A stretch of 64,000 nt of DNA, from NCBI RefSeq assembly GCF_029168945.1, contig NC_083602.1, positions 11,467,850 through 11,531,849 on the forward strand, written 5' to 3'. The position numbers and the translations under genes were made by a program. How positions within the stretch are numbered: position 1 is the stretch's first letter; each line of letters begins with the position of its first letter. The notes beneath the pieces were generated by a model that was given only the letters and a program-made list of their open reading frames with translations, was not told the origin of the DNA and made no database searches. This document shows, piece after piece, positions 1-11,399 of the stretch. This stretch comes from Cannabis sativa. Taxonomy: Eukaryota; Streptophyta; Magnoliopsida; Rosales; Cannabaceae.

Positions 1-1105
1 CTAACTCTAAATTAGTCATCTGAGCGACTTTAATTCTTTCTAACAGATCAGATTGCAGCGTCAAGTTGTGAAGTTGGCCTACCACAAACTCAATGCTGGA
101 TCTAACCATGTCCTCTGCTAACTGAGGTGAGATCTGAATCATGTTAGCTACCTACCCGGGACCCTTCCTGCTCAGGGCATCGACCACTACATTGGCCTTC
201 CCAGGGTGATAGAGAATCTCACAATCGTAATCTTTCACTAATTCCAACCAACGTCTCTGTCTCATATTCAAATCTTTCTGAATAAAGAAATATTTGAGAC
301 TTTTATGGTCGGTATAGATTTCACACATTTCTCTGTAAGGGTAATGCCGCCAAATCTTTAATGCAAAAACTACCGCGGCCAACCCTAGATCATTAGTTGG
401 GTATCGCTGTTCATAATCCTTTAACTGACGGGAGGCATAAGCGATAACCCGATCGACTTGCATCAACACACACCCCAGACCCTGTCTGGATGCATCCCAA
501 TAAACTACAAATTTCTCTTTGTCTGAAGGCAAAGCTAGCACTGGAGCTGTAATCAACCTCTGTTTCAGCTCTTGAAAACTAGCTTCGCACTTGTCTGACC
601 ACACAAACCGCTGATTCTTCTTCGTAAGTTCGGTTAAGGGTGTTGAAATCTTAGAAAACCCTTCCACAAACCAACGATAATAACCGGCTAAACCCAAGAA
701 GCTTCTAATTTCTGTCACTGTCTTCGGTCTTGGCCAATCCCTGACGGATTCTATTTTCCCTGGATCCACCTTGATCCCATCTTTGCTAACAATGTGCCCT
801 AAGAAAGACACTTGAGATAGCCAAAATTCACATTTCTTGAATTTGGCATAAAGCTTGTGTTCCCGAAGCCGTTGCAGAACCATCTGAAGATGTAACTTAT
901 GCACCTCTTCTGATTGAGAGTACACAAGGATGTCGTCGATAAACAAAACTACACAGATATCGAGGAAATCCTTAAATACTCTATTCATCAAATCCATAAA
1001 TGTTGCAGGAGCATTGGTTAGTCCAAACGACATAACCAAGAATTCGTAATGTCCATACCTAGTACGGAAAGCCGTCTTCGGAATGTCCTCCTCTCGAATT
1101 TTCAA
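1..1105 (-). pseudogene. pol: Gypsy pol fragment: C-terminal half of reverse transcriptase, RNase H and start of the integrase linker
   Basis: The open stretch 1105-152 encodes the reverse transcriptase palm and thumb ([15 protein letters not shown], then [10 protein letters not shown] with the catalytic Asp pair), the linker ([11 protein letters not shown]), and RNase H ([33 protein letters not shown] end). At the first RNase H motif the element at 23356 reads YCDAS where this copy reads YWDAS. A TAG at 152-154 replaces a glutamine codon, and reading continues in frame to base 1 ([20 protein letters not shown]). The family enzyme copies element RNA into DNA in a cytoplasmic particle; this copy cannot do so because its N-terminal half is deleted and stops interrupt it. 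Confidence 0.9.
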
Positions 1106-3093
1106 CTGATGATAACCCGATCAGAGATCAATCTTTAATTCTTTAAGCTCAACTATAGCCATTCTATACGGAGCCTTGGAAAGCTGTTCCACTCCGTGTG
1201 ACTAATCGATAACAAAATCAATCTCCCGCTGAGGTGGTAAACCCGGAAGTTCTTCGGGAAAAGCATCTAGAAATTCCCTAACCACCTTGATGTCCTCTGG
1301 CCGAATAGTATTTGGCCGAGTGGTGTCCATCACCACGGCCAGAAACCCTAAACAACCGCCATGCAGTAATTCCCTAGCTGACAGGGCCGAAATCACAAGA
1401 ATCCGAGATCCCTGAACTGAACCGACAAAAACAAACGGTTCATCCCTTTCCGGTTGGAATATTACCATCTTCCTCTTGCAGTCGATACTAGCTGAGTATT
1501 TAGATAGGAAATCCATTCCCAGAATAATATCAAAATCTACTAGGCTCATTTCTATCAAGTCAGCACTTAACTCCATACCGTAAATTCTGATCGGCATAGA
1601 CCTAATCCACCTTTTGGAGATAACTAACTCTCCGCCAGGTAATAGGGTTCCAAACCCCGATTCATATCTATCATGCGGTCTACCCAATTTACTAAAGATT
1701 CTGGCTGCCACATAAGAATGTGTGGCCCCTGAATCAAACAATACTGAGTTAAAGGAGTTGTTAACTGAGAGCTGACCTGTCACCAATGAAGGGCTGGCTT
1801 CTGCATCAGCCTGAGTAATGGCGAACACCCTAGCTGGAGTGGGTCTCGCCGGAGCCTTTGGTGCTTCTGCTCTGAGCTGGGGACAATCCTTCTTGTAGTG
1901 CCCGGGCATGCCACACTGAAAGCATCCCTGACTTCTGCACTCACCCAGATGGTGCCTTTTACAATTGGGGCACTCTGGGTAAGAAAAATGGGCCTCAGCA
2001 TTACCCTGACGACCGCCTCGGCTCTGGTTCCCCCGGAACCTCTTGTTCTGCCCTGAGCCACTGGATGTAGTGGATGTTTTCCTCTTCCGGTCCATGGTCG
2101 AACCACTACCTCCCCTGCTAAAGCCTGATGCAGGAGGGGTAGGAGCCCCGCCACCCACTGGAGTCCTAACCGACTCCGACATACATCCAACTGCGCCCTT
2201 AGCTCGCAGTGCTTTTTCCACCATCTCAGCATAGGTGGTCTTGTCATCTGTAATGATCATTAGGTCATGCTTGATCTTCACATTAAGTCCATCAAGATAT
2301 TTTTCCTTCTTACTGAAATCGGTTGGCACAATTCCCGAGGCCAACCTCGCCAACCGATCAAACTGAGTTGTGTATTCTGTCATGATCATATTTTCCTTCT
2401 GGGTCAGGTGGGTGAACTCTTTCCTCTTAGCACTTCTAACGGCCTCATTGTAGTATTTCGCATTGAAGAGTTCCTGAAACCTTTCCCATGTAATAGTTGT
2501 GACATCATGCATCTGGGACACCATGTCCCACCAGACTAAAGCGTCCTCTTGAAACTGAAAGGTGGCACACACCACCCTGTCATTCCTAGTGACACCCATA
2601 AAGTTCAATATCCTCGTAATCACCGTTAGCCACTGTTCGGCTTTCATGATGTCCGGACCTCCCAGAAAAATCGGAGGTGCCTGCTTCCGGAACATTTCAT
2701 ACAGGGGCTCCATTCTATTCCCTGCTACTACTAATTCGGCCTCAGCAATAGGGGTAGGTGCCACTGGAACTTATGGCACAGGCACTGCAGGAGCACCCTG
2801 CTGTCAAAATCTCTGAATCTCATTATCTTGCTCCTCTATTCTGGCTTGCATTTCAGCAAACCTAACTTCCCAATTCTGGGCTTCTTGATTGGCTTGGGCA
2901 GCCTGGGCAGCGTGTGGCGGGTTAACATCACCCCGACCACGAGCCCTGGCCCTGGGACCTCTACCACGGCCCCTAACATTCGGGGGAAACTAAGCTCCTT
3001 GACCTTGATTTGACCTGATCGAGTTGCCCTAACTCCTGGTATTTCGTCTGGCGTCCATCTAGTCTGAACAACCTCGAAGCCCAGAGTTGGCAC
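1106..3093 (-). pseudogene. gag-pro: Gypsy gag, protease and first residues of reverse transcriptase, broken
   Basis: The start MPTLGF at 3093 matches the start of the sister element at 20551. The frame then shifts within about ten codons, since the following residues match an alternative frame of the sister, and a TAA lies near 2772. From 2764 to 1202 one frame encodes the gag core (EQWLTVITRILNFMGV, WWDMVSQMHD), a zinc knuckle (CFQCGMPGHYKKDC) and the aspartic protease ([13 protein letters not shown]). It ends at a TAG after EIDFVID. Between there and 1105 the sequence jumps from [13 protein letters not shown] to SGYHQL. That skips about 70 residues of the reverse transcriptase fingers, and a TGA sits at the junction. 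Confidence 0.88.
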
Positions 3094-3265
3094 ATCAAGT
3101 CATGATCAACGAGAGCTTACTAATGCCGCTTAATTTGGAAATTAAAAACATGCGCCTATTCTACTATCAGGCTACTAAAGCAATAAAAGCTTACTGAACC
3201 GTAGAACGAGCTAACTGCTGATGATGATTGTACATGTCGCGACGATCTTCGGAAGACAACCTGGC

Positions 3266-3278
3266 GGTTCTGATACCA
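3266..3278 (-). other. Primer-binding site of the left gypsy element
   Basis: On the minus strand TGGTATCAGAACC stands three bases inside the LTR end. It matches the usual plant initiator-Met tRNA site TGGTATCAGAGCC with one change. It fixes the element's orientation and its 5' LTR. Confidence 0.85.
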
Positions 3279-3281
3279 AAT

Positions 3282-5513
3282 TGTAACACCCTAACTAGCA
3301 TAGGCGTATTACGTGATTTTTAAACGTACTGTGGAGCTCGTTGCTAATCAACGAGGTTTATGGAAATCGTGATTAATTAAAAATTTTGCTTTTTAATTAA
3401 ACTTATATAATATTTCATACAAAATACTTTGGAATCCCATTTAAAAAATACTTTATAAAAATTTTACTGTCTATTACAAAATACTTGTCACCCAGCGACT
3501 ATCTACAAAAGCGTTGTTGTCCCGAGGATCGTACGCTCCAGGCCTAACCGCCCGACATGTACAATCTTCACCGGCTCGTCCTCACGGTTACTCAGCTTTG
3601 GCTTTGCCCTTACCTACACATAAACATAGCACTGTGAGTCGACAGTCTCAGTAAGAAAGCATAATCATAATCATACATAAATCCCTGGTTATGATCAGAC
3701 GCCCATACCCCTGATCACAACCCTAACTGTCGTGTCCCACACGATACTGAGTCCCAAACGTTCGTACGACGGTACTTTTGACAAAGTAACAGCCTATACT
3801 CGGTACACTAGTCATACTCCAGCTGCTAGTCATACTCTAGCTTTACCGATGTGTTACAGTATCAGCCTATACTCGGTACACTGGTCATACTCCAGCTGCT
3901 AGTAATACTCTAGCCTTACCGATGTGATACAGTCAAACAACAAAGTACCACCAACCCTAGTATCAGCCTATACTCGGTACACTGGTCACACTCCAGCTGC
4001 TAGTCATACTCTAGCCTAACCGATGTGATACAGTATCAGCCTATACTCGGTACACTGGTCATACTCCAGCTATTAGTCATACTCTAGCCTTACCTCGATT
4101 CCAAATTCAGGTGTGCCGGTCAACTTGAGTGGAACGAACTGCACGGGGATTTATAGGCTCCTAAACAATAACAATCACAACACTGATAAGTGATACACTA
4201 AATAACTTCTCGGGGACTTAAACTAGAAACTAGAAGTTTCCCTATCGATAAAAAGCTCACAATACCCTAAACAACATAAAAATGGGAAGAACTAGGGTTC
4301 TCAAATTTTTCCCAACCGGTAGACCCGTTTTACAACCGGAATTCCGGTTCTAGGAATTCCTGGAACCCAACCGGTAGACCGGTTGCTGAACCGGAATTCC
4401 GGATCAGAGTAGGAAATGATCAAAAAATTTATAACTCACTCCAATCAACCCCAAATCACACCAAAACTTCAAGACCTGCTATTTAGACCCTAAGGAACAT
4501 TTCCAAAGCAAGAAAACCAATCTTCATGCATAAAATCAAAAACCACCATGTGAGCTCCAAGCTTTGAGTTCAAAACTCAAGCTTGGCTAAAACTCACCTA
4601 AAAGCAACCAAACCTAGTTTAAACTACATAATCATGCATAATAAAACTGCAGAAATCATTCCCAAACTCATACAACAAACACAGCAACCAATTCCTCAAT
4701 TTTCCGTAGAAATTATAGTTTTTGAGTTAAAAAGTTCCAAACTTGGTTAAACCATCTAGCATGCATCAATCTACTCAAATCCAATCAATTTAAACATATA
4801 AACTCACATAAAACAACCTATAACTACACTAGCAACAACATCTCAACAATTAAACATGCAACTATCAACATTTCTTAATTTTCAAGAATTTTAAAGAGAG
4901 GAAGAGTAAGAGCTAACCTAGCTTGGATTGAACATAAACAAATCTTGAATTCTCAAAGAAAAAGGGGCAAATCCCTGCTGCTCAAAGGGGCCAAAAATAG
5001 AGAGAGAGTATGGGAGAAAATGATTTTTCTTTATCTTTGGTTTTTCTCAATTTTCTAACTTTTAATAAAATAAAATAAATGTAATATTGAATCTTATTAT
5101 TCAGCCATAACCATTAGATAAAACACATAATCACAGTACACTTAGTCCACTAAAGGACAAAATAACAATGGGGCAAAAAGACCAATTTGCCCCTCCACAC
5201 TAAAATAACATAGAGGGTACTAAAGGGTATTTTTGGGAAATTCTAAATTCTCGACCAATCCCGAAATTCCCAATGTCTAATAAACTGCCCCAATATACTA
5301 ACATCCTAAGTTGTGATTCTACTGAGCCATACACCGAGTTCCATGTTGCCGGACACCGAAAATGTAAAAATATGAAATCTCACTATATGACATATAAATG
5401 CATTCAGGAATCGAATAAACATCATAAATAATTATTTAAATATCTATAAATAATTTTCATAATTAAACCATAATTAACTGCTAATTCCCAAATTAAACTA
5501 AGCGGTCTTTACA
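3282..5513 (-). repeat. 5' LTR of the left gypsy element (about 2.2 kb)
   Basis: It begins TGTAAAGACCGC on the minus strand (at 5513) and ends GGGTGTTACA (at 3282), which gives TG..CA ends. The same ends and much internal sequence recur in the LTR at 18018-20307 and the solo LTR at 55121-57378. It carries a minisatellite at about 3788-4095 and polymorphic GGAATTCCGG-containing motifs near 4335-4405. No host gene lies in it. Confidence 0.92.
3788..4095. repeat. LTR minisatellite, four units of roughly 70-90 bp
   Basis: The block TCAGCCTATACTCGGTACAC, followed by two near copies of a GGTCATACTCCAGCTGCTAG / TAGTCATACTCTAGCC pair and ACCGATGTG, is repeated four times. A related, diverged array occupies the same place in the other two LTRs of the family (about 19535-19765 and 55660-55905). 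Confidence 0.85.
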
Positions 5514-6068
5514 AACTTGTTGTTTCTCAAGCCATTGGATTTTCTGATATTGATTATTTTGAAGAAGTTTATATTCATTATCATTCTATTTAAGTTTTGG
5601 GTTTGTTTTTTATGTGCTTGTTTGTTGGTACTTTTTTTTTATACAAGAAAAAGTCCATTCTATAAATAAAATATCTAATATATTATTTCCAAAAAATAAT
5701 ATAGAATGAAGTTATTTAATAGAATGATTAAGGTGCTCACGTTGCATATATATCACCTTCAACTTATTAAGATTGGCCATCAAAATACTGCCTTTATTCG
5801 GTATGTATGTGTATAATATGCATATATTTTTCTTCTGCTTTACCAATAACTTCTCCTCTTACTTTTTTCGAATTGGTATGTCCATTAATTTCTCTTATTT
5901 GTTTCTTTATAGTTTTGTGCTTTATTCAATATTTATCCAATGGGTTTATTTAGTATTGATTTGAATGGATTCAAATGTTAGGTTATTGAAAATTGTGAAA
6001 ATTTGGTTACTTTGGTTACTTTTGTTTTACTTTAGTTACTATTGGAACATAGTAAAGAGTTTTTGTTT
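5514..6068. other. AT-rich intergenic DNA between two transposons
   Basis: I see no exon, tRNA or repeat here. It is unique AT-rich sequence bounded by the gypsy LTR and by CACTA element 1. The TTT at 6066-6068 is the left target duplication of that element. Confidence 0.6.
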
Positions 6069-6263
6069 CACTACTACAATATGGGCCTTTAGCTTCCTTT
6101 TTTGTAATCCATTTTATAAAAAGGGAAGCTAAAGGGTGTGAAAAGACCCACCTCATTCGAAATTGACATTTAAAGGCAGTTTTTTGGTAAAAACCGTAGG
6201 TATATATATTAATAAACCCTATTCTGTCGGTTGGAAATTGAGAATTTTTAAGGGTTTTTGGGA

Positions 6264-6376
6264 GACCCTATGCCGTCGGTTCCTAGCAAAGAACCGACGG
6301 CATAGGTGCACACTTTATTGACACGTGTGCACCTATGCCGTCGGTTCTTTGCTAGGAACCGACGGCATAGGGTCTC
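6264..6376. repeat. Near-perfect hairpin in the left subterminal region of element 1
   Basis: Two arms of about 50 bp, GACCCTATGCCGTCGGTTCC and its extension to GGTGCACAC, and their reverse complement, are separated by about ten bases (TTTATTGACA). Each arm is itself an inverted repeat (GCCGTCGGTTC/GAACCGACGGC). Element 2 has a shorter version at 13430-13472. Confidence 0.9.
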
Positions 6377-7339
6377 CACTGAATAACCTCTGCATCGTCT
6401 TCTTCTTCCACACTTCTTCTTCTCCAGCATATACCAGCCACTTCTACAGCAGAGAAAACCCACGAAAACCCTCGCCAACCACCTCTAAAAACCCCCATAT
6501 CTTTCTCATTTCTTCACCATTTCACCTCATTTTTGTCTTAAAAGTTTCTATTTTCAATAACTAATCCCATACACTAAAAAAGTTTTGTTTTTTCACCCAT
6601 TTACACTGTACCCGAACTTATTTTAAAAAAAGGTGGTGGTTTAACTCCGACCACCGATTTTAGCAGAGAAATCGTTTAATCTCAACGTTCATTAAGGTAT
6701 AAATATGATTTCTGTTCATTTTATTAATGTACATTGGTATTATTTCGTTTTGTAAATTCTTTTTAGGACTTTTTCATTTTATTAATATTATATTGTGTGT
6801 GCTATAGGTGGCCGGATTTTTGGTCGCAATTTGTCGCCGGATTGCGATTATAAGGTAAATATTTATTTACTTGATATAGAATATATATGTATATATTTTG
6901 TATTTTATTATTGAATATGTGTTTATATATGTTTTGTGTATATATATTGTGTATATACTATTTGTGTATTTTGTGTATTTGTATTGTATATATATTTGTT
7001 GTGAATGAGAATGAGAGGTAGTAGGAATTTAATTAGTTTAGAGTTAAAGTTTTTAAAATAATGGTAGTGTGATATTTAATTGATTATATATGTACATATA
7101 TGTATATGTTATTTTTAAAAAAATTAACTATGGAAATTAGTAACTAGTAACTTGCTACTTTGTTTAATAACTAGTAAGTAATTTAATAATTAAAATTTTA
7201 ATTTGGTTGTATATTGTATTATGTTATAGGTTGTGTGCTAATATTTGAGAGTCGATCGACATATTTCGGTGTTGATCGGATTTGCAATAGGTATATCCAT
7301 CCGCTAACCTTTTGTTATTATTATTCATTATCAATGCAT

Positions 7340-7566
7340 GCTTAATTGAGTTTGAATATCTTAAATATTCATTCGTAGTGAAGTAGGTTCTGCGAATACA
7401 TGTACTGCGGTCGGATTGGTGGATAAATTTTGTATTGTTTATGTTAGTTTCTTTGTTCTGTATTGTTATATTTGTTTTGTTTGTTACTTTAGGCACTTTT
7501 AAAATTTTTTGGAACGTCCAATTACAGTCGTTATGCTGCCAAAATTTCGGTAGAATTTGGATCAAA
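7340..7566 (+). repeat. CACTA intron module, copy A
   Basis: This non-coding block begins GAGTTTGAATATCTTAAATA, continues with TGAAGTAGGTTCTGCGAATA and a TGCGGTCGGAT-type segment, and ends GTTATGCTGCC, then AAATTTCGGTAGAATTTGG. It lies just upstream of the first coding exon of element 1, in what looks like a 5' intron. Six further full or diverged copies occur at about 9421, 14427, 47268, 59268, 60098 and 62633. Confidence 0.8.
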
Positions 7567-7627
7567 TATCGGTAGAATTTAGTGTTAGTAGCATGATTAT
7601 CAATTTTGTTTGTTAATGGTGTAGATA

Positions 7628-10600
7628 TAGCCAACTCGAGTTCAGGATCTAATTCAGACCCAGAGGCAGAGTGTCCAACAGTAAACCTACAAGAGGGCCT
7701 ACTCAAATGAATGAAATATCCAAGCTAATGGATCAAGGCAAAAGAGTGGCCCTCGAGGTTAATGACAAAGGACAATACTGCGGGAAAAGCTATGCTAAGC
7801 TCGTATCCACTCTAGGTGTCAAATGCCGGTAGACGATAGGGTTGTCCTATAAAAACTGGAAAGAAGTCAACCCACTCTAAAAAATAAAGTTCGGAACGAC
7901 ATACAAGTAAGTTGTTATTTGTTAGAATTTTGATTTGTTTTTCTATTAATTCAAATGTTCACTCTAACCTTATTTGTTTCCCTTCAAACTAGATGGGGTT
8001 CATTGTGTCGGACTCCTTCAAACATGATTGTCTCATCCTAGTTGGGAAGTTAATGAAAGACTTCAAGAATAGGATGACAAAAGACATCATAATGCCCGCG
8101 TTGCAAGAGAAGGATCTGGGACGACTGGCACAAGTCCCTGAAAAGCAACCCGAGATCGACGTTGCTGATTGGTGCACTTTTGTTGAAAGTCGACTAACTC
8201 CTGAATTTCAGGTACACTAATTATATTAACACTAAGATAAACTCTTAAATACAAGTACATGTATCTAATGTATTTTTTTGGCATTGTAGGAATTGAGTAA
8301 GGTGCAACGTGAACGTTCATCGAAAATTCAATCCAGACATCGTAGTGGTCGGAGTAGAATCGTGAACGTACGTGAAGCTGTGGTAAGTAATGCTTAAAAT
8401 TTAATGTGCTATAATTTGCTATAAAATTTAATTGGTACTCATTTAATTGTTATAACGTGATGCAGAAAAAGGATCTCTAAGTTGCAGATCCCCCCCGCCA
8501 CCGTGTTTGTATTAAATATCGGACCAAGAGTCGAAAACTTGTCACTGATTACGACAAGGAAATTGCAGAGAAGATAGTAAGTATATATTAATCCTTAATT
8601 GAGTTCTACCCATGAGTTAGTGTATATAATCCATATACTAATTGCTTGAATATATGCGTGCATTAGGCTCAATTAGAGGAGAAGCTTAGTCAGGGACAAA
8701 TTCAGGTCCAAGGCCAAAACGATATCCTGACGCAGGCGCTCGGGACACCAGAGCATCCTGGACATGTTAGGGCTACTGGGTATGCTATTACTTGAAATGT
8801 TATTTATTTAGTTACACAAATAAAATCGTAGCTAATTTGCATTTTATGATTTGTAGGTTCCTGACCAGGGCATCTCAACTGTTCGGCTGGAAGAAAAGGG
8901 AAGTGTCTGATGTTGTGGCTCGGCAAGCGAAGGAGATTGAAAAATTAAAAGTCGAAGTCCAATCCCTTAAGCAGCAGAGAAACGCTGCCGAACAAGAGGA
9001 AGAAGGAGAGGTGGCTGGTGAGGCGTATGTTCCACAACCATACGCTCCTGAGGATGAGGTACAACCACAAACTTATGCTGAGGAGTTTATTTCCCCCAAC
9101 GACCAAGGTATCCTGTACAATTTTGATGACCATGCGGCCCTTAATCAGCAAGTACATCTCTGCTATGACAACATCGACAACATTGTGGCCCGAGCGTATT
9201 TGTATGAGCATGTTGGTAAAATCACTGTTCACTGCCAGGACTACGATGATTCACATGCCCAAATTCTGGTGTCAGAAATCCTGCAAGAGGACGCTGAAAT
9301 CCCAATCCCAATTGAAGGGTGCAGATATGTTAAGGACGTATCGCAGATGTTCCTTTCTTGGCCTAAACACTTAATTCTAACAACCGAGGTAACTTCTCTT
9401 ATAAATTAATTCTTAATAATTAGTGGAGTTTGAATATCTTCAATATTCATCCGTAGTGAAGAAGGTTCTGCGAATATTGTGCTGTGGTGGGATGGATGAA
9501 CAAACTACTGTTATATATGTGTTATTTGTCGTTATACAGGCATGTTTAAAATTTTTCGGGCCATTCAATTACACCTATTATGCTGCCAAAATTTCGGTAG
9601 AATTTGGATAAAATTTGATATATTATGTTCCATTTTGTTTAGGGTCCACTGGCTCAACCGCCCTCAAGACGTGATGCGTCAAAGGGGAAAGCTCTGATGC
9701 TTTCTCCACAAGGCGGTGGTGCTCGGGAAGATGACTTGTTTACGGAAGAGAAGATGGCGTTGATCCCTAATTTGCTAAAATGGATGATTCGTGAATTCCT
9801 GAGGCTCAAAGATAAACGTGATATAATCACAATTCCTGTCCCCCGAGGATTCATTGCACCGCGTACCCAAATCACGTTATCTAGAGAGGATTTGCAGCAG
9901 GTTGCTACATGTGACTACATCGGCAACCAGGGAATGCTGTTTGGAATGATGTATACTCTTCTTTAATCTAATTAACCTTATATCAAATTATAGTCAAATT
10001 ATTATAAGACACTAACACTTTTTTGGCAGGCACATATGGGAGAGCATCAACGGTCTGAGGAAAATTTTCAAGTTTTACGACCCAGAGCTTCTCATAGTGC
10101 ATGGGACCATCGATGAAGAAAAGAGTCAGTCTTTTGACGATGCGGCAAGACGATTGGCTAATTGGTTATCATTAATGAATAACAACCACCAAATGTTCTT
10201 TATTCCTTGGAATATCGGGTAAACTTTATTAAATTCTTTAGTGCTAATTGTTCATTTTTATATTATGTCTTCAAATTATTTTTATACTATCTTACTTATA
10301 TTCCATTATAATTTTCTAGGATGCATTGGATGCTAGTGGTGGTTACGCCAAGGAAAGTTATCCATTTAAACCTTGTAAGTGGCCGCCCAATTCCTGAAGA
10401 AATAGAACAAATGATCGGAAGGTAATAATTTAATGACTTCTTATGTAACAAATTTAAATTAACTAAGGAATTGAAATGCTAATATAATTTTCCAATACAG
10501 GGCATTCATGTATATAGGGAACGGACATGAGTATCTTGGCCCGTGGCTAGGAATTAACAAAGCAAACTGTCCAAGACAACCTAAAAGCCAAGAATGTGGT

Positions 10601-10873
10601 TTTTATGTTTTGAAATATATCACTGACATCGTCGCACGTGCCAACTCCAGCCGTTACATACATAATCAAAAAGCTGTAAGTTTTAATTATTGATTATAGT
10701 ATATAAATTCTATAATAACAAATATATAATATACATATGTATAAACTAATATCAATTTTTAATTTTTTTAACAGTTTGGGGGTAAGAAGCAATACGATCC
10801 AAAAACAGAATTGTTACCACTACAGCGAAAGTGGATAGAACAATTGATGGCGGTGATTCACGATGACGATTGA
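7628..10873 (+). pseudogene. CACTA element 1 gene: En/Spm-type (Transposase_24-like) domain, coiled coil and C-terminal Ulp1/C48 cysteine protease
   Basis: I infer about eleven exons from GT/AG borders and from the homologous element 3: about 7628-7907, 7993-8211, 8290-8381, 8466-8578, 8668-8779, 8857-9388, 9643-9950, 10030-10219, 10320-10421, 10500-10675 and 10775-10873 (stop TGA). The N-terminal part (LSYKNWKEVNPT, SDSFKHDCLIL, ALGTPEHPGHVRATG) is typical of plant Ptta/En/Spm transposase domains. Then comes an EIEKLKVEVQSLK coiled coil and an acidic spacer. The C-terminal part has the Ulp1 signature: His in MHWMLVVV and Cys in QECGFYVLKY. The usual catalytic Asp aligns with Asn (IHLN). This copy is broken: the start codon present in element 3 reads ATA, a base is lost in exon 1, and stops occur in exons 1 and 4. 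Confidence 0.75.
9421..9606 (+). repeat. CACTA intron module, copy B
   Basis: This is a second copy of the module inside the same element, in the intron before the exon at 9643. It keeps GAGTTTGAATATCTTCAATA, GTGAAGAAGGTTCTGCGAAT and TATGCTGCCAAAATTTCGGT, while the middle differs from copy A. Confidence 0.8.
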
Positions 10874-11157
10874 GGTTGAAAGGTCCAAGAATTTTTCTTC
10901 ATTATGTAATTTTTATAGATTAACTTGTAGTTAGATTTATTAACTTATTAATATTTTTAACTAATTTTACATTAGTGTTTGTGTAATATTTAATTACTTT
11001 TATGAAATTAAATTATGTATTTTACCCAAATTTAAATAATATTTAATTTACATTTTAAAAAATAAATATGTAATTTAAATTAATTAATATATAATTAAAA
11101 TGTAATTAAAATTATATAATTAAATTTAAAAAAAAAAAATTGAAAAAACTGAAATTC

Positions 11158-11396
11158 GCGTACCTATGGCGTCGGTTGTTACGCTACATATGGCGTCGGT
11201 TATTAGCTAGGAATCGACGCCATAGGTACCCCTATAGCATCGGTTCCTAGCTAATAATCGACGCCATAGGGGTACATATGGCCTCGGTTCATTTAAACCC
11301 TTTAGCTTCGCCCTGATCAGTGTCGGTAGCGAATTTCGCAAAAACCGACGCTGAAAGGGCTTAAAAACCGCCTCTAAAGGGAGTTTTGTAGTAGTG
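11158..11396. repeat. Right subterminal repeat array of element 1
   Basis: Direct and inverted copies of TATGGCGTCGGTT and its complement are followed by ACCGACGCTGAAAGGGC and the terminal repeat. They are probable binding sites for the element's own DNA-binding protein, by analogy with En/Spm. Confidence 0.75.
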
Positions 11397-11399
11397 TTT

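Larger units (their letters stand above)
1..5513 (-). mobile_element. Ty3/gypsy chromovirus (Tekay/Del type), 5' part, degenerate, leaves the window on the left
   Basis: Read on the minus strand the order is LTR (5513-3282), primer-binding site, gag, protease, reverse transcriptase, RNase H. The integrase and 3' LTR lie beyond base 1. The long LTR, the initiator-Met primer site and close protein similarity to the element at 18018-25520 put both in one family. The coding region is dead: it has a frameshift near the gag start, several stops, and a deletion of roughly 200 bp in reverse transcriptase. Only one flank is visible, so a target duplication cannot be tested; the candidate is AACTT at 5514-5518. 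Confidence 0.93.
6069..11396 (+). mobile_element. CACTA (En/Spm) transposon, element 1, 5.3 kb
   Basis: The ends are CACTACTACAA and TTTTGTAGTAGTG, flanked by the 3-bp direct repeat TTT (6066-6068 and 11397-11399), as expected of CACTA elements. The subterminal zones are full of short inverted repeats around the core TATGGCGTCGGTT / AACCGACGCCATA, the usual kind of binding site for the TNPA-like protein. A spliced gene (about 7628-10873) carries a transposase-like domain and a Ulp1 protease domain. No TNP2-type DDE transposase is visible, so this copy would need one from elsewhere. Confidence 0.9.

Noticed and set aside
1780..3013. Several open frames of 60-155 codons on either strand across the left gypsy gag
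   Set aside because: They are shadows of the gag-protease frame in other frames or strands; none has a known domain.
7224..7706. Open frame of 160 codons on the minus strand of element 1 (also 60038-60448 in element 3)
   Set aside because: It reads the complement of the intron module. The frame is shared because the module is conserved, but codon changes between copies look non-coding and no domain is recognised. I keep it as a caution, since it is open in both copies.
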